Shown here in pieces: positions 1 through 8,307 of a DNA stretch of 64,000 nt. The number at the start of each line of letters is the position of its first letter. Within the stretch, counting starts at the first letter, position 1. The notes beneath the pieces were generated by a model that was not told the DNA's origin, made no database searches, and saw only the letters and a list, made by a program, of their open reading frames with translations. The stretch comes from Odiellus spinosus (taxonomy: Eukaryota; Arthropoda; Arachnida; Opiliones; Phalangiidae): contig CAWUCO010000289.1 of NCBI GenBank assembly GCA_963920705.1, positions 868,001 to 932,000 on the forward strand, given 5' to 3'. Both the position numbers and the translations under genes were made by a program.

Positions 1-688
1 AAAGGTGGTAGTTTGACAATAGGTACTTGTGTATCTTGGTTATCGTCGCCATGAAGATCGAGGCAGTTGGTACCAGTCAAAATTGCGTGTAGTGTGTGAA
101 GATGCCACTGAGCTTGAACTACCAGACATACGTTAAACGTAGAAAATCTAAGCGTTAAATGAATAATTTGTCCGTTTTATACAAGTGTGTTTTGTTTAAT
201 ATGAAATAAAAATTAAAGATACTACTCCAGTATCTTCTAATTGGTATGATTTCTCTATTTATTTTTCGAGTTTCTTATACACCAAAGACTATTCAAGTAA
301 GCTATATAGTCTTTGCACGGCCCCTGTAAAGCTAGCAAAAGCCTACTGCATGAATGCTTGACAAGTGGAACACTTCTACAGGCGTTTTCAAGGATTTCGA
401 GGCATAGTAGACCAAAAATATACCAATTTCATTTTGCCGCCAGCACTATACCCGTGGCAGTTACAAAATAATTCTTTCCTAATATTTTCCTAACATAATT
501 ATGAATCTAAAATAATAACCGTTCAAGATTTTCGTGTGGGGGAAGGCTTTCATATCCGGCACGGAAGTCATAGATTCTTCCTATTCTTTACATTATGGAA
601 GAAACCTTCCATTCGTTGTAATTCCCAAAAATTTACAGTTGTGAGCTCGAAATTTAGCTTTAAATTATCCCCCAACTACCCTATTTTT
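1..688. other. single-copy flank, no gene seen
   Basis: AT-rich sequence before the first element. The open frames here are short and have no recognisable domain. It ends in a T5 run directly abutting the element at 689. Confidence 0.5.
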
Positions 689-720
689 ACCTCCCCGAGT
701 GAACTTGTTCACGGGGAGGT
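689..720. repeat. terminal hairpin of the 4.46-kb element
   Basis: CCTCCCCG and CGGGGAGG arms enclose GTGAAC/GTTCAC, giving a near-perfect stem with one unpaired A and a 2-nt loop. The same hairpin is at 33872-33903 in copy 2, and a diverged one is at about 13196-13232. Confidence 0.8.
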
Positions 721-732
721 TTTACGTTCGTC

Positions 733-804
733 GTGTCTGTGTGTCTGTGTGTCTGTGTGTCTGTGTGTCTGTGTGTCTGTGTGTCTGTGTGTCTGTGTGT
801 CTGT
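733..804 (+). repeat. 8-bp microsatellite (TCTGTGTG)n
   Basis: About nine perfect 8-bp units directly inside the terminal hairpin. Copy 2 has a shorter tract (33802-33859), so unit number has changed since the copies separated. Confidence 0.9.
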
Positions 805-892
805 CACTTCCGGTGTAAGCGGATATCCTGTGTAACCGGATATCACGTGACCTAGCACGTAGAGCAAAAATCTTGGGACTCAAGACGTAAAC

Positions 893-1249
893 ATGCCATT
901 TTATCGTTCAATTCCGTTCAACGGGAATTCCTATAATCAGGCTGCCACATGGATGGTGTCGTGCGATTTTATGCAACCGTGGACGTCTCCCATTGCATAT
1001 TATCGCCTTCCACCATCCACATCAAACCTCGATGCTGGGCAGTTGAAGGCGATTATACACAATGGGACGTCTCCCACTGTTATAATCACCTCCGACCATC
1101 CAAACGCACCAAGGTCCAACCTTCAGTTTCCGATCTCAGCGGGCCATATTAGCGAGGCGTCCCTCACTAATATGGTCCACATCAACCATCAACTCGCCCC
1201 CTCTACGGGTCAGATTTTCGTTCGTAGCTACACTGAGCGCCTGGTGTAA
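893..1249 (+). CDS. 118-residue open frame across the palindrome block, coding status doubtful
   Basis: An ATG-started frame with no recognised domain. Its product shows three degenerate repeats of about 29-30 residues, seen in the motifs WTSPIAYY, GTSPTVII and ASLTNMVHI. These repeats are a direct consequence of the three underlying DNA palindromes. In copy 2 the frame is broken near its start by an 8-bp insertion at about 33645, leaving a 102-residue version from a new ATG. The nearby TATA box at 1337 points the opposite way, so a transcript from it would be antisense to this frame. The palindromes are probably the functional or structural feature and the frame incidental. Confidence 0.25.
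   Translation: MPFYRSIPFNGNSYNQAATWMVSCDFMQPWTSPIAYYRLPPSTSNLDAGQLKAIIHNGTSPTVIITSDHPNAPRSNLQFPISAGHISEASLTNMVHINHQLAPSTGQIFVRSYTERLV
963..1006. repeat. imperfect palindrome 1 centred on GACGTC
   Basis: A 44-bp inverted repeat with outer arms GCGAT/ATCGC and TATGCAA/TTGCATA around a GACGTC centre at 982-987. Confidence 0.8.
1051..1087. repeat. imperfect palindrome 2 centred on GACGTC
   Basis: Arms GATTATA and TATAATC, inner arms TGGGA and TCCCA, centre GACGTC at 1066-1071. Its centre lies about 85 bp from palindrome 1. Confidence 0.8.
1144..1175. repeat. imperfect palindrome 3 centred on GCGTCC
   Basis: Arms CCATATTAG and CTAATATGG are perfect 9-mers, with inner GAGG/CCTC. The centre is about 90 bp from palindrome 2. 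A smaller AAGGT-CCA-ACCTT inverted repeat lies between them (1111-1123), and an AATTCCGTT/AACGGGAATT palindrome precedes the block (910-929). Confidence 0.8.
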
Positions 1250-1336
1250 TAACTACCTCCAGACATTGAACAGGGGGTGGGTTCCCCTTTCTTCACAGCT
1301 TTAAGTTACAGATACCTAATAATGTTTTTCGATCGC

Positions 1337-1345
1337 CTTATATAC
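1337..1345 (-). promoter_or_regulatory. TATA-box-like site, leftward
   Basis: Reads GGTATATAAGGCG on the minus strand. It is conserved in copy 2 (about 33254) and in the diverged relic as ACTATATAAGGCG (about 13050), although the surrounding sequence has drifted. Transcription would run through the palindrome block toward the terminal hairpin. Conservation in three copies is the main support; start-site use is inferred. Confidence 0.45.
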
Positions 1346-1808
1346 CACTTTTTTTACACTAACGCGTTGTAGCCTTATGGCGTGGTATCTTTCAGTGAAT
1401 TGAAACGAAATGCTCATTTAAACTATAATTAAAATTTCTTAAATTACTTAACTTAGTCTAATTAATAATTTCGCTGAAAATTAAATTAAAATTAAATGTT
1501 ATTTTAGAAGATATTTAAGAAATTGTCTAAGAATTTTGTGAAATTTGTGTGTTCAATACCAGCTCGAGTTGGCAGCACGCGTTAAGCTATTTTCCATGTA
1601 CCATTTAGTCCAAAAACATAGGTATAAAGGTATTGTAGGCTTAGGCTTGCTGCAAACTCAGGGTGGATTGGAAAACTAATACAGTTCAACTTCTACGCAT
1701 ATGGAAGTAGTCTTGTTTTTTATCTATTTTAATTGATTGATTTAATTTTTTAGCTTAGCCTCAGTTATTAAAATGTGTAGGTGTTTTTTTTTTATTTTGT
1801 TTATCGCA

Positions 1809-1818
1809 TATATAAAAG
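1809..1818 (+). promoter_or_regulatory. TATA-box-like site, rightward
   Basis: TATATAAAAG followed by GC-richer sequence, about 470 bp from the leftward TATA and diverging from it. It is also present in copy 2 (about 32783-32792, minus strand). Confidence 0.4.
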
Positions 1819-3308
1819 CGTGAAATACTATTTCGGCCGTCAGAGAAAAAGCTGGGATCGAAGAGCTGGTTACCTTTTCGCTCGCCGTACCAATTCACTA
1901 GTGTGATGGTAATTCGACAGCGGCTCTTAGCTGCTTCGACTGGCGTTTCTCTCCGTGGAGTGATACCTCCTTTACCTCGGTGTCGAGGAGAGCTAATACA
2001 CGTGTGTTTGGGCTTCGTACTTGTACATAACCTTAAGGCCTGCGTAAATTTGGGTGATTTGCACTTGACTTTTGGAGCGAATGTACCCGTATATCTAACT
2101 TAAACTTCTCCATTACCTACTTTGATTTTCATGTACTTGAGTTCCGTGACTGGAATGTGCTTTAAACCCAATCTTTAATAATTCGCCATTGAATTACAAA
2201 CCAACTATTACCACGTAGGATAGGAGACATGATAATTGAGGTCTACATGTTGAATAACCTGCCACAAACTTGTATTTAATAGAATAACCGGCCGAGTACA
2301 GGGACTGGAAGTCTGCAACAGACTTCTAGTATTATTTTTTTCTTTTCGGCTGAATATTGAGAGAATTAGCTTTATGTACCGGGATAAACTTACTTCCTAG
2401 CGAAGCTGGAAACAATGTATTGGGACTTTGTTATAAGAACAAGTTTCTAGCACCTGCTTTCAATTTCATTTTTTCAATTGCTCGCGTGTTTGCTATATTT
2501 GCGAATTTGTTTCGCACGAAAATGCCGCGTATACGCAAGGGTATAATTCACAAGAAACGCTGGATTTGAAGTAAATTCTTCATTAATATTTGCAATTTCT
2601 CGCGCAAAACGCCATTAATGTCTAGGCGACTTCCTTGCATCTATCGCGTCTAATGCGCTCTCTTAAGGATATTAATTGGTGCATTCACGTCATTAGCGTA
2701 AAGATATAGATTTACGAAGAACGCGTGCTGGTATGTTTGGTAGATCTAAATGGCCAAAACGTTAGAGTTCTAATTTTTTTTTTTCAATTTCTCCGAATGT
2801 CTAAAGTAAATAAGTGCGTGTAAACAAGCTAAGCTTCAATTTTGCACACCTTTAAAGCATAATAACGTCATTTAAGCAAAGGAACATATGTGTATTTGTG
2901 ACTTGCGTAAAATCGAGTTCATCAGCACGCGAGTATGTGTAGCCCACTAAATTTCAAGTCCGAAACCACTTTACGCGTGCAAAATATCAAAGCGATTCTG
3001 ATATTCTTGGGAAAATCAGTTTAATGTATGGGGAAATACTGTAATTTTCTGGCAAATTTTCGAACAGTGGCCTAAGAATTGGTTTTAATAACTAGCACGG
3101 GTTTTCAAATTAATATTTTATAAGCCTCGCACGTTTCCAAATGTATTTCACGCGAAATTGTTGCGTGTACGCATGCGCAGATCGAACCAGGTTATTTATA
3201 CCACAATTTACAGTTGACTAACATTCTTAAACCGGATTGACATTGAATTTTCTTGTGTTTTAATTGGTATATATGATATGGTTCACCCTATAGTGAAATG
3301 TAGACCGA

Positions 3309-3376
3309 GTGGGGAAAAGAATCACGTGATTGGATCTCTTAATGACTGCTAGTTTTAGTTTCACACTTTTCCCCAC
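3309..3376. repeat. 11-bp perfect inverted repeat within the element
   Basis: GTGGGGAAAAG at 3309-3319 and CTTTTCCCCAC at 3366-3376, with a 46-bp loop containing ATCACGTGAT. Both arms are retained in copy 2 (about 31193-31260). Confidence 0.75.
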
Positions 3377-4822
3377 ATGAAATTAATGTTTATCCCAATT
3401 AAGTATAGTAGAACTATGCTTTTTAATGCCTACTGTCGTTTATTTTCGGTGACGTTTTAGCTAGTGTGTAGTCACGTAAAATAACGTTTGTTTCACAACT
3501 TGTGTTGTATACTGAAGCCATTTATAGGTTCAATTTGATATAACATTTTGCCTTTTCACGTTACTTGGTCTACAAATACTCTACAACCGTCAAAATTCTG
3601 ATATGGTTTTAAAAGAAGAACCTTGACCTTGTGTATTTAATCTCATATCGAGATTAAATGTTTTTCGCATCTAATTTTAATTGGTTTATCAATATGTTAT
3701 TTGTATAGATATTTTTTTTAAGATTTTATATTTTTTAGATTAAAATAAATTTATTATTCAGGAAGATTTTGTAGAATCTAGTTCTCAGGATTACCGGTGT
3801 TGAAAATTTATTTTGCTAATGTTATCTTGATGTCTGTGTTTTCTGCCCGCTATTTGGTAGTGGTAAGATTAATATTTTAATTTTAATTAATTGACTTATT
3901 TGGCGTTTATTTGATAATTTGCTTTACTTAAATTGTTCGTGTAAGGGCTATTTTACATATTACCAAAGATTGCTAATTTCAGTTGTCTTAATTCTGATTT
4001 TCTCCACTATAAAACCAAGAAACATTTCCGATTTTTTTCATAATCGAAATAAGCCGTGTACAGTGATCTTCGAGACGAGAGGAGACGAGGCCAGACCAGA
4101 CGAAAGAGAGCTATAATGACTTAAGGGAGATAATCAACCAGCGTAGAATGTTATCACCATTTGAAATCAACAGAGCAGCGACACGGCTTTCATTTATCAC
4201 AAGAAAGAGACGGCCCGGCTACGAAGAATTGAAACGTGCAAGCAGTTAGTGTTTTCGGACTCGACATATGAGAAATCTACAGTCAGTAAAAGCTCGGCAG
4301 TTCTTCATACGGCCTCGTAATTGTAAACATAAAAGGAGCTATTCTAACGGTGTGGAAATTAGTCTACTTTCAGTCTTTTAAGATATTTTTTTATCATAGG
4401 AGTGGAAGCTAACGTCTTGTAACCGGTTTGGAAAATAACCTCTCAACCAGCTCAATCCTTGGATTCTTCCAATGACTGGGATCACTTGCATGATGAATAT
4501 ATCAGTAATGGTCCTCTATTAGCACGTCAAAACAAGAATTTTAGACGAAAACTGTACCGGAAGTAATTGTCGATCATCTACCGAAAATGGGTTGTAAATG
4601 GAACATTCAGTCTACAATATTTCTTGGTTTGTCTAAGAGGAACTTGCTACAAAATCTTCGTCGTTTTAATTCCTTGTCTTCATTGCCATCCCAGACTAAA
4701 TCCTTCGTCTTTATCAAATCAGTGGATTATCTCAAAGATAATCACACAGTACCGCCTATGCTCTAATGATAATTTATATTATAAGAAAATGTATTTTACA
4801 TATTTATTTAGAAAATAAATTT

Positions 4823-4954
4823 CATTTGGTGTGTCTATTAAGTAATCTACGCCATGCCGCATATAATTATGCGTAACGCAGGACATTTCAATTGGTGTGT
4901 ATATTAAAGAGTCTACGACCTGTCGCATGTAATTATGGGTAACGCATGACACAC
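4823..4954 (+). repeat. two tandem copies of a 66-bp segment
   Basis: Each copy starts with CA(T/A)TTGGTGTGT and ends in ATTATGNGTAACGCA. The first contains the hairpin CGCATA-TAAT-TATGCG at 4858-4873. The duplication is also seen near 29640-29760 in copy 2. Confidence 0.75.
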
Positions 4955-5084
4955 TTTTGCATTCTCTGTATCCTTGAGGTTAAGGGAAAATACTTATATT
5001 CCGTAAAATAGAGAATAATAATTGGAATGCACGCTGGTTCCTCTATTCATCCAATACTCTACATTTCTTTTCATCTTTTATTTT

Positions 5085-5102
5085 AGGTAGGGTTAGGTTA
5101 GA
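5085..5102 (+). repeat. TTAGG-like short tract
   Basis: Interrupted TTAGG units (AGGTAGGGTTAGGTTAG) near the element's right end. A longer TAACC version is at about 29466-29490 in copy 2. It matches the arthropod telomeric motif but is too short to be a telomere. Confidence 0.5.
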
Positions 5103-5152
5103 TTACTTTAACGTCGGGCTCGGGGAGGTTATATTTTGGTTTCCCAACTTGT

Positions 5153-7282
5153 AATAATATAATACGAATTTATCATAAAAGAGACGAAAATTTTTAACAT
5201 TACGTGGACCCAGACTCTTATGGGGAGTTGCTGTTGTTCTTTGGTGATACCACGAGTGGGAATTCGACGAAAAAGTATTAAGAAAGCCGCGGAAGGCAAC
5301 TGAAAAATTAGAGAAATAAAAGGAAAGGGAACCGGATTTATTTTAAAATTAATAAAATATTAAATACGAAAGCGAGGCCTATTTCTAGTGGTAATACGGT
5401 ATAGCAGTAGAAGCATACCGAAAAATTACCACCCAAATGCTTTCTGAGTTTTACCATTCTTGCACTACTATCCTTGGGGATATTATGAATTCTTGGTGCA
5501 ACGACATCGATGACGTACGCGTGAATACTATGTATTCCTTGTAAGAACAAAAATAAAATTTTACTAACAAATATCGAGTTTTCGTGCGAAGATTGAATTC
5601 GAAACATTTTTTCTACTATTTCTTTGTAAAGAAGTTTTACAAAAATATTAGCCTTATTTTTTAATAAGGAATCTTATCACTTGTTAATGTGGCGGAAAAA
5701 CGAAATTATTCTCGGTATGAATGGATTTTTTGTACCTTTCGAATTTTGACTGTGATATTAGAGGAAATATATGAATTACAAAATTAGAGCTAATTCTGAT
5801 TCTTATAGAAATTCTTCATTCTTTTATACGCTTTCCTACGGTCCTAAGTACTTATAGTAAATGGAGAATTTTTCACATACCTTAATCAATGCTGAAATCG
5901 CCGCACTTCGACTTCTTTTAGCACACACACTCACACACACATATTATTATAATTTGTAAACTTTGGTTTTTCAAACTAAAAGTCCAATTCAATATTTGTC
6001 CGTATATATAAAGCGACCGTCGCTCGAAACTATACCGAAAATATAAGGTTTCAATTCAGGAGCTCCTAAGTTCCATCCTTTTCAATGGAATGTACAAAAA
6101 AAAAAAAAAAAAAAAAAAAAAAATTACGGTTTTCGTTTGAATGGTTAATGGTAGTAATATGTGATTCACGCAGGTAGAAAGTACTTTATAGTATATTTCG
6201 CGGTGAATTCTCATATTGCAATGGAACGACCCTTCGGCTCTAAACAAATATAATATGGAACTTTTTTCTTTTTTTTTCAATTTTTCAAAGGGAGAGTGAA
6301 TACAAATTATAGAAAATCTAGAAAGTATACTTATTTTCAAAGTAAAACGTTAAATATCTCGCATATCTTCTCAACAACCCGGTAAGTTCGGATACGAATG
6401 AAGTGCGAAATAATAACGAAAACTAAATAATTGCCCTTTCCATTATCAAGCCATCGCGAAACTCACTATTTAATAGAGTAAAATCGTTTGAGTGGGAATA
6501 AACACCAATGAAAGGGGCTTAGACTACCTAGGCGTCTATCTACAGCCTGTATTAATTTTTCTTGCTAAATAGACGCTTAGTTTTCATCACTACCTTCTCT
6601 TTGAATGACGATATTACTCTAAACGAGTGATTAGCAAATTATTTTGGTGATTTAATTCTAAAATATTAAAACTTTTAATATTAGTTTCAATTTCCGTTAA
6701 TGTATCCCTCTTTCACTTTCCCTTTAACTCTATTTTTCCCTCAAAAGCCCAAAATAAATGAGTCACAAAAAAAAACCAACACCTGCATTTCTATAGATTC
6801 CTCTCTCTCACCACGGACCATATATAAACGGCCCGTGCTCTCACTCTCCCTAGCCACTCCCTGTTTACCCCATTTTTTCTCTGAAGCTTTGGAATCTTCT
6901 ACTTTACTATCTAGGTATTCTGAACTTTCTTTTAGAAATATATTATTTCTATAATAATATTTTCTTGTTCATTATCTAAAAATATTTGTCGCCAGGGCCA
7001 TTTAACCAGTTTTTTCTTGGCCGCATGCAACTTGCATGGATCAATTATAGTATATATGTCACTATAATTAATCTAAGCAACTTGTCTTGCAGGCAAGTAA
7101 AGGCGTGAGTAAAGGGGTCAACTTTAAAACTTTGACTTCATAAAAAGTGTTTGTTCTTAAGCACAGAAAAATTACTAAGCGAGTTCTAGGATAGCCTAGA
7201 AAATTATACTCTGATTTTTAAGTAGGTTTAGATTATAATAGGAAGCCATCAAACAGCTCTCCCATCTATTATAACGCCCAAT
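5153..7282. other. AT-rich intergenic DNA, no gene called
   Basis: Contains a (CA)n tract at about 5922-5941, a TATATATAAAG site near 6003, a 30-nt poly-A near 6093-6122, a second ATATATAAACG site near 6821, and small hairpins at 7022-7100. The longest frame, 89 residues on the minus strand (5338-5607), has a hydrophobic character but no recognisable family. Confidence 0.5.
7022..7100. repeat. cluster of three small hairpins
   Basis: ATGCA-ACT-TGCAT, then AATTATAGT (7043-7051) with ACTATAATT (7061-7069) and a 9-nt loop, then CTTGC-AG-GCAAG, all within 80 bp. Confidence 0.6.
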
Positions 7283-7844
7283 AAATCATGTTTTTCAAAT
7301 CATGTTTTTCAAATCATGTTTTTCAAATCATGCTTTTCAAATCATGCTTTTCAAATCATGCTTTTCAAATCATGCTTTTCAAATCATGCTTTTCAAATCA
7401 TGCTTTTCAAATCATGCTTTTCAAATCATGCTTTTCAAATCATGCTTTTCAAATCATGCTTTTCAAATCATGCTTTTCAAATCATGCTTTTCAAATCATG
7501 CTTTTCAAATCATGCTTTTCAAATCATGCTTTTCAAATCATGCTTTTCAAATCATGCTTTTCAAATCATGCTTTTCAAATCATGCTTTTCAAATCATGCT
7601 TTTCAAATCATGCTTTTCAAATCATGCTTTTCAAATCATGCTTTTCAAATCATGCTTTTCAAATCATGCTTTTCAAATCATGCTTTTCAAATCATGCTTT
7701 TCAAATCATGCTTTTCAAATCATGCTTTTCAAATCATGCTTTTCAAATCATGTTTTTCAAATCATGTTTTTCAAATCATGTTTTTCAAATCATGTTTTTC
7801 AAATCATGTTTTTCAAATCATGTTTTTCAAATCATGTTTTTCAA
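7283..7844 (+). repeat. 14-bp tandem array, 40 copies
   Basis: The unit is AAATCATGYTTTTC. The variable base is ordered: three T copies at the left edge, then 30 uninterrupted C copies, then seven T copies at the right edge. There are no other substitutions. Because 14 is not a multiple of 3, the same 14-residue peptide repeat is open in all three forward frames; this is an artefact of periodicity, not evidence of a gene. Confidence 0.95.
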
Positions 7845-8074
7845 CTAGGCTACCTGTGAACGCGTCTTTATATCTAATCGTTATTAATTTATCTTGGATA
7901 CTCGTGTGAAAGCGGCTTTATATCTAATCGTTATGTATTTATCTTGGATACCCGTGTGTACGCGGCTTTATATCTAATCTTAATTTTTCTTTGATACCAG
8001 TCTGAACGCGGATTTATATCTAATCTTTATTAATTTATCTTGGATACACGTGTGAACGTGGCTTCATATCGAAT
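7845..8074 (+). repeat. 50-bp satellite, left half
   Basis: About 4.5 diverged units built around CTTGGATACCCGTGTGAACG, CGGCTTTATATCTAATC and TTATTAATTTAT. Starts at 7893 and 7943 show the 50-bp period. It stops mid-unit where the retrotransposon's 3' tail begins, and the same unit resumes beyond 12500. Confidence 0.8.
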
Positions 8075-8097
8075 TATTATTATTATTATTATTAATT
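8072..8097 (-). repeat. (AAT)n 3' tail of the retrotransposon
   Basis: About seven ATT triplets on the plus strand, directly following the 3' UTR on the element's own strand. An AATAAA-like hexamer precedes it. Confidence 0.75.
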
Positions 8098-8150
8098 TAT
8101 TGATGCATATTCAGAAATGTATTAAGTTACATAATAGTTCATCGTCCTTA

Positions 8151-8181
8151 GGCCACATGAGCATACTGCTCGTGCGTGGCC
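8151..8181 (-). other. 3' UTR hairpin of the retrotransposon
   Basis: GGCCACATGAGCA and TGCTCGTGCGTGGCC form a long stem with a small loop about 55 bp before the microsatellite tail. This is the place where the RT of such elements recognises its own RNA; the recognition role is inferred. Confidence 0.6.
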
Positions 8182-8307
8182 AGGACATACAGATATATTT
8201 TAAAGTGTAGATACTATATAATAATTTGTTTTCGTTATTTAAAATTGAATTTAAATTACGCACGTTTGCTATTCCGTTTTGTTACAATCGATTTTAAGTT
8301 AATCAAG

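Larger units (their letters stand above)
689..5152 (+). mobile_element. 4.46-kb repeated element, copy 1 (family not recognised)
   Basis: The whole segment recurs in inverted orientation at 29419-33903, where it interrupts the tRNA array; this defines both ends. The left end begins ACCTCCCCGA and forms a hairpin, followed by an 8-bp (TCTGTGTG) repeat. The right end is CCCAACTTGT, with an inverted match to ACCTCCCCGA lying about 22 bp inside it. Inside are GACGTC-centred palindromes (963-1175), two divergent TATA boxes, an 11-bp inverted repeat with a 46-bp loop (3309-3376), a duplicated 66-bp segment (4823-4954) and a TTAGG-like tract. There is no transposase, reverse transcriptase, integrase or Rep/helicase. 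It looks like a large non-autonomous element. Target-site duplication is at most 1 bp, so a segmental duplication is a weaker alternative. Confidence 0.75.

Noticed and set aside
2357..4116. 70- and 65-codon frames (2357-2569, 3919-4116) shared by both element copies
   Set aside because: They start at TTG rather than ATG, lack recognisable domains, and their preservation is explained by overall high identity of the two copies.
689..5152. Classification of the 4.46-kb element as a Helitron or LTR element
   Set aside because: No TC/CTRR ends, no long terminal repeats, no primer-binding site and no Rep/helicase or pol gene; the hairpin is at the wrong end for a Helitron in the orientation tested.
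5338..5607. 89-codon minus-strand frame as a possible membrane protein
   Set aside because: No recognisable family, AT-driven hydrophobic composition, no splice or promoter support.
7288..7909. Three overlapping 185-197-codon frames with FKSCFSNHAFQI repeats
   Set aside because: A 14-bp repeat without stops is open in all three frames and gives the same peptide; there is no independent coding evidence.
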